Below are positions 33,377-47,900 of a stretch of 64,000 nucleotides of DNA, one piece after another (within the stretch, counting starts at the first letter, position 1; each line of letters starts with the position of its first letter). The DNA comes from Petunia secreta. Lineage: Eukaryota; Streptophyta; Magnoliopsida; Solanales; Solanaceae. A program made the translations under genes and the position numbers. The notes beneath the pieces were generated by a model that was given only the letters and a program-made list of their open reading frames with translations, was not told the DNA's origin and searched no databases. The stretch is taken from NCBI GenBank assembly GCA_029990175.1, contig JARKIP010000030.1, positions 16,889,501 to 16,953,500 on the forward strand, read 5' to 3'.

Positions 33377-34605
33377 GTGATTTTTACATAAAAGTACAAG
33401 TTTTAGAACTTAATTACCACAAACATATCAACATTTTAGCAAAATAACCATATATAGAGAAAAACACAAGTTAATTACAAATATAGCAAAAATATAGCAA
33501 TATTTTCCCATAAAATACCAAACCCTTACATTATTCCTCCTATTTACTCCACTATCACTTTTGCTCCTCCCATTTCTCCCTATTTCGCTTTTCCTCCCAC
33601 CATTTCCCCCAATTTCACTTTTATTCCTATCATTTCCCCAATTTCACTTTTCTTCATTCCATCCTCGATGTATCTCATTGTATCTCGCCGTATCTACCTG
33701 TTTCTGCACCGTTTCAACTGTTTCTGTAGCACCGTATCTAACTGTTTCTGCACCGTTTCAACTGTTTCTGCAGCACAGTATCTAACGGTTTCTGCACCGT
33801 TTCAATTGTTTTTCCAGCACCGTATCTAACTGTTTCTGCACTGTTTCAACTGTTTCTGTAGTGGTGGATCCTGATAAAGAAAGAAATCTCTCAAGACTCT
33901 TCTTTTTCCAACAAATTCTCTTATATTTGGTCGACACTATTCTGAGGGTGGTAGAGGAAACTGGATAAGGCTAGTGTGAAGAAAACACCATAATTTCAGT
34001 AAGAATAAGATTAACACAATTTTCACCCACATGAATCAAACTTTGAAACAAAAGATCTTACAAATAATCATAACTCGTACACATAACTTGGTTTACAATT
34101 CCCTTAGGTGATTTTGATTAGCTAATTAAACGACCTCTCAAGTTTCAATTCATTTCTGTAATTTGAAATTTTTGCTTCACTCGAGTTTATGTGGAAATCA
34201 AAAGCACACGACAGAAACTGGAACCACCAATAGCGACACACCTACAACATCTATCCAAAACATCTATAAATCCAACTACTGGTTTTAACTTTTAAGCAGT
34301 GGTGGTGTGTTGTTGTGCAAGGTGGGGGAGGGTGTGATAGCGCTGGGGTGGTGGTGATGGCGTTAGGGTGGGGGTTATGGCGTTGGGGTGGTGGGGGTGG
34401 GTGTGAGGTGATGGGAGAAAGAGAGAGTAAGTGAGAGAATTTTTAATTTAGGAAAAATGGGAAGTGAAAGTGAAATGTGTTAAATTATTGTTAAATGTGT
34501 TAGGAAAATAATATTATGCCATTGTAATTAGAGAAATATTGCTATTTTTTTGTAATTAAGGGTAAAAATTTGTATATTTGTGTAAAAAATCCTAATATAA
34601 AGTAA
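33377..34605. mobile_element. MULE-like TIR element, about 1.2 kb, with internal 44-bp repeats
   Basis: The left end (GTGATTTTTACATAAAAGTAC ... CTTAATTAC) and the right end in reverse (GGATTTTTTACACAAATATAC ... CTTAATTAC) form diverged inverted repeats of about 120 bp. The centre has a tandem repeat (33690-33861) and a GGTGG-rich patch (34300-34410). There is no transposase. The target duplication is not clear. Confidence 0.55.
33690..33861 (+). repeat. 44-bp tandem repeat, 3.9 copies
   Basis: The unit is GTATCTAACTGTTTCTGCAC followed by CGTTTCAACTGTTTCTGTAG and CACC, repeated nearly four times with few changes. Confidence 0.9.
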
Positions 34606-34927
34606 GGAGGGTCAAGCCTTAACTTACATGATCCTATTGAGGGAATAACCACTCTACTAGCACGAATGCAAAAAATAAGAACTAGCTAAAATCAATAGGA
34701 TCATGTAAGGTAAGGCTTATTTTTATGTGGAGGAATTCAAAATTGAACTTCTTGTGGTTCCCTATCTCGATCAAAATCACTTGCAAACTTTCAAGAACTT
34801 ATTTAATTGAACCAACATTCGAGTGTCTTGGTAAGAGAACTTGCATATGAATTCTGAGTGGCTTGGTAAGAGACATGCGAATACATTTAGGGTTGATCGT
34901 GAATATTTCAGAGTTCGAATGCAATAA

Positions 34928-35303
34928 CAGCGTGTTTGGATGGTTGTAACCCATTGTATCGTATTGTATTATTATTATGTGTACGACATTTGTTTTGATT
35001 GTTACTTTAATTACTATTGTATTGTATCGTTAAATTCATGGTTATGTAACCATGAAAACTGTCACTTTATGTAACGACCGATTTGGTGGAATCACGTCGC
35101 TACCTACTTTTTCTTCCCATCATGCCCTCATTTATTATTTAATATTCTCATTTTACCCTTTATCTTATATTCACTTACTAAACCACGGTAAACAATAAAG
35201 CTTATCCAAACATTGTACAACACAATACGATACAGTACGATACGATACAATACAACATAATATATTATGAAACGATGGGTAACAACCATCCAAACGGAGT
35301 GTA
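34928..35303. mobile_element. MITE with GTTTGGATGGTTGT ends
   Basis: The ends read GTGTTTGGATGGTTGTAACC and, in reverse, CCGTTTGGATGGTTGTTACC, enclosing about 375 bp without coding capacity and with ATACGATAC-type short repeats. It is the same family as 15845-16285. The target duplication is unclear. Confidence 0.7.
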
Positions 35304-35968
35304 AAGGATGGCTACAATTACATTATTAGTAGGTCTAATTTTTGGAGGGCAAAAGATCCAGCTAGGAAATGGATATACGGAGAAGAGGTTTTTGTATTTC
35401 ATCTGGGCATAATTTCAGGGCCAGTAACCTATTCGGGGACCTTATGCATTGATATGACCTAAGTTGTTTAACAAGTTGGTTGCATACAGAAATTTTACAC
35501 TCAAACCTGGGTTATTTCGCTGTCTTTTATTCTATACGTTTGGGATGGTAATAAGTCTTGAAACGCAAAAACAATAATAAGTATCACTTAAAGTTCATTC
35601 AAATCCTATTCATTCCTTTCCTTGACGTTATTCCTCCCAATTGGTTAAACATAAAAGACAGAAAAACACGGAAAGATATGCATCCAACTGATTTGCACCA
35701 TTCATTTACAGAAAGAACAATCCCTCCTACACCAACTATATTCACATGCTAGCCCACCTAACTAAAATAAATCAACATTTTAAAACACAAAACCAAGTAG
35801 TATAAAAAGAGAATTGACTAAGGTAAACAAATGGAGTCCTAACATGCCAAAAGGAACTAATCTGATTTTCATACTACTAAAGGAATAACCTTGGCTACAT
35901 TAACTAGTTTATTGTGCTATCTAAGCAATCAGAAGGGCCTACACTCCGTAAAAACTCCGAGAAGCGTC
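35304..35968. other. Spacer downstream of the DUF3755 gene
   Basis: It is AT-rich and should include the 3' untranslated region of the DUF3755 gene. No gene or repeat is recognised. Confidence 0.5.
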
Positions 35969-38900
35969 TCATGATTTTTTGGGTAAGGGTGGACGCGGCG
36001 GAAGAATTAAGCTGGCAAGCTTGTCATTTAGCTTTACAGGAAGAAGAGACATCTGCTTCATTATCTCTGACATGTCATTCAAACTGCAATAAATGGTTTA
36101 TCTTAGCATACAGTGACATAGAATGACAGTAAACACTATAACAGAAAAGCATCCTCAAATATTATTTTCCACAATTTACAGAAGTCGAGACGTTAAAGCA
36201 ACATTTCAGTTGGCGAAGATCAAGGAACCGTGTATTAAAGCTTCATGTACAACATTTATTACAAGTAGATAATTGAATGTCAGAAAACCTATTTTCTGTA
36301 AAAGATACCAAGGATTAGGGATCTTACATGGTAGAAGTATGAGAGTACAAGTTTTCTTCCTAATCTCGAAAATCATGCAACATGTAATTTCAGTTGTTAT
36401 ATAATGCGCAGGCATGGTTAAAAAATTCAAGTCTTAATAATTTTCATTTTAACCCAAGATGCAATAAGAAGATATATTAGCTAATATTGGCAATCAGAAG
36501 TAGTTAAAAGACAATCACGAATTGCTCATAGCATAATTATATAATTAAGGATGCAAAAAATTCACGTAATAAAGCATATGTTCACTGCAAATAAGTTTCA
36601 TTTATGCTGAAGAGATGGCACAAGACTTGCATGTATTCACTGCAAATAAAAACATGCAAACATACAGATCCAGTGAGAGGGGGGAAGGATAATCCACAAC
36701 ATACTCATTTAAGATTGTGAGGATATTGTTTCGAGCTTGAGTGAAAAGGTTAACATTTTCCTATATCTGCATGGAAACAGAAATAAAGGAAGACATCAAT
36801 ACTACCAATAACAAAATGACAGATGATGCTTTACATTGCAAATCACAAGGAACAATTTATCCACATGGATTTAATACAGAAAGTATCGCTGACTTCGCCT
36901 TAGCACTACATAAAAGGAGTAATTGCAACACACTATGCAGTGGGCAAGTGAAATTAGAAAGAGGGATCCCACTTGCAAATATGCATTAACTGCCGGAATG
37001 GAGTGAAGCTCCATGTGTGCAATAGGTTTATTACTCTTGATTTTAACCAATAGGCCAAGAAAGGTGTTGCTCAATATCATTATTACTAATACAAAACTCT
37101 AGATTTGAGTCCGAAGAAAATTTTCTTTCTCCCAGATTCTAATGCATGAACTACAAATTGGGCTGGAGAAGTAAAAAACAATCAGAGAAAACACGTAGAC
37201 AATAGAGTTTCGGAGTAATCATTAAGAAAGGACTTTAAAGAGTAGAATATAATGAAGACAACTATATCTCTTTAAGAAGTGGACCTTGCCTTGCCACTGC
37301 AGGAGACAAGAATGAATTCAAGATGTCATGTACATCAATTTCCTCCTATCAGAGTAAGCTGCTTTTCTATCATATCAGGCAATGAATACTTAGTGGTCGT
37401 TTGGCCATTGATTCCAAAAAATATTTGAAATAGATTTTTTGGAGTTTGAGTTGAAAAATAGTATTTGGAAGTTGAAGTTGTGTATGGACAAATATTTCAC
37501 TTGAAAAAAAAGGTATAGTTTTGTGAGAGAAGAAGTAATTTTTTTCAAAAACTTGAAAAAGTATTTTAAACCACTTTTTGGTTTTTCAAAAACTGTTTTT
37601 CAAAAAAAGTTGAAAAGGTCACAAGATTTCATGGACAAACAATTTTTTAAAAAGGTTTTTGGAAAAAAGTAAAATGTATGGACAAACGGGTCCTTAAATT
37701 TGCCACCAAAATAATCCGAGTATCTGATGTTCATAGATAAAAGCAGAATAGAGGTAGGTAAATATATTCTTGGAAATAATTTTGCTTCTATCCCAATTTA
37801 TATGACACTTTCTGGCGCATCTCGAAGTGTTTGACATGACTCAATAGAACTCTCTCTTCTTTCAAAATTCAAACTTAATTAAACAATTCTAACTCTAAGT
37901 AATGATTGATGTTTCAGCCATCCTAATAACTTACCAATAGTATTTTTTTAATGTTTCTTATTCTCTTACTGAATATACAAGTCAAATTTGCTATAAACTC
38001 CACCCGAAATCCAACTACACCACATATAATTGGTTGAAGGGAGTAAAAGCAAAACTAGCAAAGGACTCGTCTGGCTTGTTCACATATTTGACTCGATACC
38101 ATTCATTTCACCTCTTATACAAAGAAAAGGAGGTAGAAAAGGGACTCAGATCGTCAGAACCATCATCTGACCTTAAAAACAGCAAAGTTTGCAGATATTT
38201 GATCCAAGGCCTGAGCATTTTGCTCAAGAAGTTGTCCGGTGGCACCATCAATGCCTGCAAAATTTACAAGATTCACATATACTCTTCACAAATTGTTACC
38301 AAAACAGTACAAGAAAAAGCAAAGAAAACTCAGAAAATTTCATACCACACATTCCGTATCTAGTGATTGTTACAATCTTATACACAGAAAAAATGAGCAT
38401 TCCTTGATTAACCCAAAAAAAAAAGGGCAATAGATATTCACCATGTTACAATTGCATCCTCTCCATGCTATATGACATTTTCTATGCTACATTCCAATTA
38501 ACTTGTATATTAAATTTCCATGGCAAAAGAGAAAATCCTTCTATTGTTCTCCATATTGAATGACATCTTCCATGCAATTACCAAGGGACTAGCTCTTCCA
38601 AAGTGATAAGAAGTATTTCTCATCATTTATTTTTGGTGCAAACTTCGACTAATAATGAATTGGCTTTCCAAAGAACACAAGTTCAAAACACTAATAATGA
38701 GTTGGCTTTCCAAAGAACACAAGTTAAATCTTTTTTTAAAAAAAAATTATAAATAAATTTAAAACCGGGGAGGGGGGAATGAAATCTCTAGTTACAACAC
38801 TAAATTTTGTATGAATTTCCTCAGATACATGGTAGAGAACTGGCTGCAGTTTGAAGATAGATAACAGTAGCGCATCCATCGAAACTGAATTTCCTCAAAA

Positions 38901-41900
38901 TACACGGTAGAAAACTGGCTGCAGTTTTGGATCATTTATTGGAAATTTAAGAACAGATACCAGTAGCTCATTCGTTAAAACTTTTCACTAACACCAAAAA
39001 AAAAGCCCACTCTTTAATCCGTATGAGAATAATTGGATAACTTTAATTAAGACCTACAGATTTGCACAATACAAGTTAAAATGGATTTATCTAAAAATTG
39101 GAGTTCAAATTTCTTAATAAATATTTTTTTTTGTCTGTATTTGATCAATTGGTATAATAATGACAGATTTTAGAAATAGTGAAGTGGCTAATTCATCAGA
39201 CATGTCGATATAAACATGTCTCTTTCATTAGGAAAACAGATGAAAATTTGACAATTGAGAGTATTGAGTTCATATATCAACTAATCTAGCTTTGAGCCAC
39301 CTTTGCTTTATGTGCTCCTTTTAAACATTAGGCAAATCTGTGTAGAAATATAATCTCAGGATGACCTTCTTAAAAGAAATAATCTCAGGATGAAACTTCA
39401 TTAAAAGCATACCTTATGGGAAGAAAGAAGAGATTGGTCTCTAATGTTTAAAATCACATGCATGTTGACGTATCAAGCCAACACGCAGAACTAATGCCAC
39501 ACATGATGATTCAGATTATGTGGCAAACATAAAAGGATGGGCTAATCACCCTCTCAGTCGTTTTATCTTTCTAACAACATTAAACTTTCCTCTAACATTC
39601 AAATTCCATGCATGTCTATCTAGACACCAACACACAAAAGCAAGACTCCCAACGGCATGGTTCTTTGATTTTTTTTCCCTCAATTTTCACTCAACTTTTA
39701 ACATAAATCTAGAAGAATAAATAAGGACCAACCTTTGTAAGAAATTCCATCATCTCTGTCCATTGACATAACAGATTGAGCATAGGGAGGACTATTTGCA
39801 CGATTAGCGACATGAGTAGATTTTGGCAGAGAATCTGTAACTTTTTCCTATAACCAAAAACAAGGAAGTATGACAACGAAGTTATTATTTGACAATCATA
39901 CCGAACAAGAGTTTCTTGATAAAATGCTGCAAAATATTTTCCAAGAAGTTAAACCTCAATTGCAAGTGAAGTTTTTCTCTCAGATGTTTGAGAAAACTTA
40001 GTGGATCAACAAGTGATTTGAGCAAAGAATCTCAAGTAATATCTACCAAGCAGTCTAAAAAAATACAAAAACAACAACAACATACCCAGTGATATCCCAT
40101 AAGTGGGGTTTGGAGAAGGTGAAATGTACACAGACCTTACCCCCCCCCCCACAAGGTGGAGAGGCTGTTTCCGGTAGACTCTCGGCTAAAGAAAAATAAG
40201 CAGTCTAAAAGAATCTGGGATTGAAACGAAATCATTGAGAGACAACAGTCCAAAGATGCACGTAAGGCCTTTGAATTCAATGAGGACTTAGAATCAGGAA
40301 TTTTAAAATAAGCCACTGATGCTTAGCAGTCCGAGAAGGTGAATAAACCCTTTGCATTTAATTAGGACTTAGCCAAAGAGTCGTGTCTGAACGTTTCTTC
40401 CTCATAACTTAAGTAAGCAACTCTCTTCTACCTAATGAAGGCTTAGATAAGAGTGAACAGCCCTACCAAAATCAAGAAACATGAAATTGGCAACATCCAT
40501 TCATTTTTCCTCAATCATCAATGCTTACAAACTGCAAACCAAAATGAAGAAAAAAGGTCGAGGTACTCTTTCTACACTTATCAGGCATCCTACCACATCT
40601 TAATATATAACATTAAATAGCTAGGTCAGTCATCATACTCCAACCTCTCCTCGTCCCAAATTACTAGAAAATTGTTTACTCTATTACAATTACTTGGCTA
40701 CATTTAAAAGATCTATCTCCAAGGAAATGTATACTATAAAAGGTAGTGATTTGCATTATTCTTGTGATATCTCTTTAACAAACTTATGCGGTTTGATAAG
40801 TTCAATCATCTTTGGAACTGTTTCTCACCAACACTAATATAGTAATCCATTCAGTCTTGGTGCTCCATACTAAAGGGTACTCATTTTACTACTAGGTTCT
40901 CTCTACGTGCAAACAAAAACTACATAAGAAAATGCAAGTACATAGTATGTAATATCATTTTCCTGAGAGCAAAAATTCCTTTTTTTGTTTGTACATGTTA
41001 GCATGCATAAAATTTATGTACGTATGTGTGGATGAGAAACGGTGAGTGTCTCCATTATCCAAAAAAAAAAAAAAAAAAGATATAAAAATTGCGTGCATTT
41101 GTGTTCATCTATATTTGTTTACACCCCAAGTTCCTATACATATCGAGTTCCTTTGAAATGATATCGATCCAACGTCAAGAAGAGAAAATTAATGTTAAAA
41201 GCTGAAGGATGAAAAGCGAAGCATGCGTTCATCCTGGGTCAAGAGAGGGGGAGGGGGGACCCATCAATGAGATACCAATCCAGAAGAAACAAGGACAATA
41301 AATCTCGATTATATTTTCTTACCATGATAGAAATCTTTATTTCAAAGCATCAATTGACAAAATCTTTCCATGTATATCTCAAATATACAAAGCTCAAGCT
41401 TAAAGGTTTTACATCCCTATAGTTTTAAGACAAAATACATGAGCAGCTCCCTTAACTTGCCCTTTGTTTCCATTTAGACACCCAAACTAAACCATGGACC
41501 TATCAAACGCCTGAACCTTTCTATAAATATGTTTAGATGTGTGAACCTCATGTGTCTGACATGGAAAGCTTAACCGATAAAAGTAGATTTGGAAAACAAA
41601 AATTAAGTGTCAAACTAAGACCCTTCCACCCAATCACTTCTGTCTTAGATCGGTATCTCTATCCAACCATTAGTTCATCCATTTCGTAGTTATCTCCTCA
41701 AATTTTAAAGAGTTGTTTGTCCTCCTTTTACAGATTCTTATTGAATTTAAATTCCTTTATTATGGATTTGGATTATTTCTTCGTTACAGTTCACTATGAG
41801 ACCACCAGAAAAGAAAGAGATAACTAACTATCACCTACACTATCAATAACATTTGATTCTCTTTCTCATGGAAGATAAGATTTTTTTCCTTTCAGGCGAC

Positions 41901-44900
41901 AAATCTTTTGAATTAGTTAATTCTGCTGATGGATGGTTCATGCTAATAGAAAGAAGGAGATGATTTACAAGCCGTATAAAAATTGATGAGGAGAACCTCC
42001 GATGGGTTTGTAGTGCTCTTAAACAAGCATCAAAGGGAGCGAGTAATTTTTATAGACGTTGGGGGAGGAAGATTCAAGCGTACATTTATAGAGTTTTCCA
42101 AAATTATAACATATATGGTCGATACATCAGAATCGAGTCTTGGCTTGCCGACAAGAAATTTACTGTGATAATTCCTAAGCCATTTTACAACAAGGGATGG
42201 GGAGATATAGCAGGAACAGTTTTACACTTCTTGGGAAAGAAAACAATTAGCAGATTTAATCAGGCCAGCATCTCCCAGTCGAAGTCATACACGAACACTG
42301 CAAAGATTACTCAGATGCCGAAATTATCGAATCGAGCAGTTTCTTTGGTTGATAATGTTATAAAGGTCAGTTCAGAAGTAGAGGAAGGAAGCTCTGCTTT
42401 TCTCTCGAGATGCCTTGTCGGCACCTTCGAAGATTTTTTCAACCATAATCCGAATCAGGAAGTGATTCAAAAATAGTTCTTGAACATGTGGAAAGTCTGT
42501 GCGGGTATGAAAGTTACCCCACTTTCTCACAACCAATTCCTTTTTGAGTTGCCATCCAAACAAGAAGCTGCTAGGGTAAAGGCCGACGTTTGGTTCTGGA
42601 ATGACCGTCATTTAGATTTACAGTGGTGGTCGTCGGTGATGGGTACAGAGTTGGCAAGCCAAAAATTCGAACACAAGTAGATCAAGGCTTTTGGGATTCC
42701 TCTCCATGTGTGGTCCCTTGACACCTTCAAGACGATCGACGACCTTTATGGTGGCTTAGTTGGAGTCGATGAAGATACTAAACACAGGAGTCATCTTTTA
42801 TGGGCTAGAATCTGTGTTAACAAATCTGGAAACAAACTCCCAGAGAAGATTGATCTTGATGTGGGCCACTAGAGGTTTGAAATTTCTATTCTTAGAGACG
42901 TGGGAGCAACTCCAATACCGATCGAAATTTTGAGACCTACTGGAGAAGATACATGTTCGTCATTCAAAGCTGTGGAAAGTACATCAGTAAAAGTAAGTGA
43001 TGTAACGTTACAAAAGCAGCACGTGGGGGGGACAGCTGGCTATGGGTCACTTTAATTCAAAATTTACTGAACCCTACTTAAAATCTAATGGTACCCGACC
43101 CAAACCAACTGTGATATCAAACAAGAATAAAAATAATTTGGGCCTTGGAGCAGATAATTCTTTCTATTTAAAAGGCCCAAAACGTAAGACCCAACATAAT
43201 TCAAAGAAGCCCAGGCCTTTAAAGGAATGGAGAGTTAGCAGAATTTTACTAAACCCACTTACGCTTAACAGTAAGTTCGATGCTCTGGCCATCACTCTGA
43301 TCAAACTGCTGAAGCTTTTCAGAATACTCTTTCAAACTCCATCATTGATCCTCCCGTGCATAAAATTCCCAATTCTTCTCATTCTGATGATGATATTGCT
43401 GATGGCAAAGTGAATGATGCTGCAACTGAAGCTTTCATTGAATTTCTCAGAGGCCTCTCACTATACTTAAAATGGCCAGCAGTTGCCTCAATAACTCTTG
43501 TTTGCTATGACTCAGATTATTTATCTCCTTCTATTGATGGTTCTCTCCCTCTATCATACCTAGAGGATAAATATCCTGTAATGCAGTCATATCAAGAGCC
43601 TACTGTCATTGAGACTTCAAGGTGGATGAGACTAGTAATGGGGAAATCATGCAAGGTTTTTGGGGTTAATGTCAACGGTTTCGAGCGTGAAACTTTTGAC
43701 ATTATTTTGAGAATGGAACAGAAAAGGCAGTCGCAGATACAGAAAAAAGGGCCACCAGGTACACCAATGAAGCAGGGCAAGAAGAAAGGGGAAAGATAAG
43801 TGCAGAATCTGATCTCTGGTGTTAACTATGATGGGGGCAGTAGCAAAGTAAGGGGCAGGCATGGCAAGGAAATAGCAAGATGAAACTCAAAAATCTTAGT
43901 TGGAACATACAAGGTCTCAATGATGAAAATAAAAGAACTACTTTTAATATTCATTGGTGAGGAGCTGGAAAGTTGACATTCTTTGCCTTCAGGAAACAAA
44001 AATAGAAAACTGGACATCAATCATGATTCACCAAGTCTGGGGGAACAGGTGGGCTGAATGGGTAGAGCTGAAGGCTTGTGGCACAAGAGGTGGTATTATT
44101 ATCCTAAGGGACAAGAGATTATGGAGGTGCATTGATTCTCATCAAGGCAGTTACTCAATCACTTGTATTCTTGAAAGCTCACAAGAAAATTTTAGGTGGT
44201 GCTTCACAGGAGTATATAGGCCTTATACAAACACTGAAAGAGAGGAATTATGGCAAGATTTGGGGGCAATAAGAGGGCTGTGGAGTGAGCAATGGGTCAT
44301 AGGGGGGAATTTTAATGTGTGCAGATTTGAGAATGAAAGACTCAATTGCAATAGAAGATCCAAGGCTATGAAAAAATTTTCTGAAACAATAATGGATCTT
44401 CAGCTAGGTGATTTACCTCTTCAAGGGGCTCAATATACATGGTCAAGGGGAGAAGTCACACTCCAAGCTTCCAGGATAGATAGGTTCCTGATCTCTGCAG
44501 AATGGAATGCAAAGTTCAAAGCAATCAAACAGTCGCCTCTTCCTAGAGCTCTTTCCGATCAGCAAGAAGGTTTCATTGACTTGATAAAAGATTGGTGGCA
44601 AAGCTACATGGTAGGGGTAGCCCGGATTTTATTCTCACTCAAAAGCTTAAGAACTTGAAAAAAGATATCAGCAATTGGAACAGAGATGTTTTTGGCATAT
44701 TAGAAACAAGAAGGGACAAAGTACTTGACGAGCTCATAGCTTTGCAACAGGCCACTGAAAACAGAATTCCAACTCCAGCTGAAAAACAAACAACACTAAA
44801 CTTGAAGCTGGAGTTGCAGAATCTGGCCAAAGCAGAGGAAATCTCATGGAGACAAAAATCACACTGCTTGTGGCTTAAGGAAGGGGATAGAAACACAAAA

Positions 44901-47900
44901 TACTTCCATTCTATTGCTAACTCTCACAAGAGGACTAATACTATAGACAAACTGAAAGTGGGCAATGAGATAATAAAGGATAAGGAAATGATCAAGCAAG
45001 AAATCCTTAACTTCTATTAGAATCTTTATTCTGAAAGTGAAGCTTGGAGACCGACAACCAATTTTGTCATCCACTCTCAATAGGGAAGATGGGGAAATGT
45101 TGGAAAGAACCTTTGAGGAAGAAGAAGTTTATGCAATTATTCAGTCTTGTGCACCGGATAAAAGTCTAGGTCCTGACGGTCTTACAATGGCATTTTTTCA
45201 AAAATTTTGGGACTTCATCAAGCCAGAGGTGACGGGAGCTGTTAATCATTTTCACCAGCATTGTTACATGGTGCAATCTTGTAATGCATCATTCATAGCT
45301 TTGATCCCCAAAAAGAAAGGTGCTATGGAGTTAAAAGATTTTAGACCAATAAGTCTCATCGGCAATGTCCACAAAATAATTGCGAAGCTGCTAGCAGGAA
45401 GATTAAAGAGGGTCATGGGCAAGTTGGTCTTAACTTATCAAAATGCGTTCATAAAGCATAGACAAATCACTGATGCAACATTGATAGCAAATGAGATATT
45501 GGACTGGAGAATCAAAAGTGGGGAACTTGTCATATGCAAGTTTGACATTGAGAAGGCTTTTGACCAATTAAATTGGTCGTATCTTATTTCTCTTTTAAGA
45601 AAAATGGGATTTGGAGACAAATGGATTAGATGGATCAAATACAGCATATCAACTGTCAAGTATTCGATGATTGTAAATGGAGGACCGGTTGGCTTTTTCT
45701 CTCCATAGAAAGGAATAAGACAGGGTTATCCTCTCTCCCATTTCTTGTTTATTCTAGCAATGGAAGGATTGAGCAAAATATTAGAGAAGGCCAGGAAAAT
45801 GGAACGGATACAAGGTTTCACCATAGGTAGAAATCCTAGGAGCTCAGTGACAATCTCTCGCTTGTTGTATGCTGATGATACCCTAATTTTTTGTGAAGCA
45901 GATAAGTCACAGATGCTATACCTGAACCTTACTCTCCTTATTTTCGAAGCTTTTTCTGGATAACATGTGAATGCACTGAAAAGCATTATGTACCCCCAGT
46001 CAACAATGTGCCCAACATAGTGGAACTTTCAAATATAATGGGCTACTCTATTGGCTCATTCCCAACTACCTATTTAGGTCTTCCACTGGGTGCAAAGTTC
46101 AAAAATTCACAGATTTGGCCAGGGATTATCAAAAAGTTTGAGAAGAGATTGGCTACTTGGCAGATGCAATATTTATCTATGGGAGGGAGACTGACCCTTA
46201 TCAACAGTGCTCGATAGCATACCTATCTATTACATGTCTCTCTTTCATATCCCAAGCAATGCGAAAAAACAATTGGACAGGATCAGAAGAAACTTTATCT
46301 GGGAAGGTAATAGCAGCTCTCATATATTTCACCTTATCAAATGGAGCAAAGTCACTTTACCAAAGAGCAAAGAAGGGCTTGGCGTTAGAGATCTAGCCAT
46401 CCACAATAAAAGTTTGCTAATGAAATGGCTTTGGAGATATGGCACTGGTGAACAAAGCCTCTGGAAAGAGGTACTCAGAGCTAAACATGGAATCAAGGAC
46501 AATTGGAGCACAAAAATAACCTCTTCTCCTTATGGAGTGGGACCATGGAAATATATAAGAAGGCTTGGGAATGAGTTCTTCCAGAATGTCAGCTTCAATG
46601 TCGGCAATGGAGCTCACATTAAATTTTAGAAGAACAAATGGCTTAACAACACAGCTCTTATGGATCAATTTTCCTCTCTTTTCCAAATCGCACATAACAA
46701 GGATTCTTACATTGCTCATAACAGAGTAGGAATTAGTTGGAGTGTTCAGTTCAGAAGGTTTGTACAAGATTGGGAATTGGAGGGTCTACTAAATCTTCTT
46801 GCCAGAATAGAAAGTTACACCACTGTGGAAGATAAAGTTGACACTCTCACATGGGGTAACAAAAAGACTTTCACTGTGAAAGAATATTACAAGTTGTTTA
46901 GTGCTCAAAATCAGGTAACCGATTCTTGGCCTTGGAAATTAATATGGAGGACCAAGTTGCCCCCGAAAATCATTTATTTTACCCTCAATGAGTCATGCTT
47001 AACTCAGGACAATCTTAATAGAAGGGGTTTTCAACTGGTCAATAGATGTCATCTATGCCAAGCAAGTTCTGAAACAGTTAGTCACATGTTCCTTCATTGC
47101 CCGATAGGAACTGAACTATGGAGTTTGTTCTGTTCCATTTTTAGCATCTATTTGGTCATGCCATAGAGTGTAAGAGAGGTGTATTCGTACTAGAACCTAT
47201 GGAGAGTTGACAAGACCATAAAGAAGATCTAGCTGATGATCTCTGCAGTAATTTTTTGGGTTTTGTGGACTGAAAGGAATTGAAGTTGTTTTGATGATCT
47301 ATCAACTCCAAATCACTCACTCAACGCTAGATGTTTATTTAAACTTTTTTGTTGGACAAAGTTAACTCTTGTAGTTAGTACTGACCATTTTTTGGACTTT
47401 ATTAGCTCCCTGATTGACTTTATTAGCTCCATGGTTCTAGATTGACTTTATTTTACTTTTGCTAAGTTGTATATTTGCATCTTCTTGATGCCTTCTTTAT
47501 AATGAAATAATCTACTTCATCAAAAAAAAAAAAAAAAAAAAAAATAGAGCAGGTTGCGGTTGGCGATATTGCCGCAATTTCTTAAAATTATACTCTAAAT
47601 ACTTTCACCTCCACCCAAGTACAGTGAAAAACGTCACCGGAGTTTGATCGGAAGTCATCCATCCAGTGACCTCTCTAACTTCTTACTCATATTCATCTCC
47701 AAAATCCGCTTTTAAAACAAAAATCATGCAAAAATCTCCGAAAAGACCGATGGAGTACTTCACCGAAGTTTGACCGATGGCGATATAAAGGGAATGAAGC
47801 AAATAAAAAAATACCAAAAAAAAATAAAAATCTCCACGCTCTCTGAAGGGATGTTATACACACACTGTGCCATGTCAGAATTATGTGTCTAATTGACACA

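Larger units (their letters stand above)
41868..47544 (+). mobile_element. L1-type LINE, broken, with 23-A tail
   Basis: The order is ORF1 (DUF4283-type gag), endonuclease, reverse transcriptase, zf-RVT, short 3' region ending CATCTTCTTGATGCCTTC, then 23 A (47522-47544). Stops and frameshifts affect both ORFs. Its true 5' end is a little upstream of 41868 and was not fixed; no target duplication was found. It is antisense to the host gene. Confidence 0.9.

Noticed and set aside
42000..42700. Host gene coded by the 61-103-codon ORFs
   Set aside because: Their sequence matches the DUF4283-type ORF1 of plant LINEs and joins to ORF2 and a poly-A tail.
47545..47560. LINE target duplication starting TAGAGCAGG after the A tail
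   Set aside because: No matching copy was found near 41400-41870, so the 5' end remains undefined.
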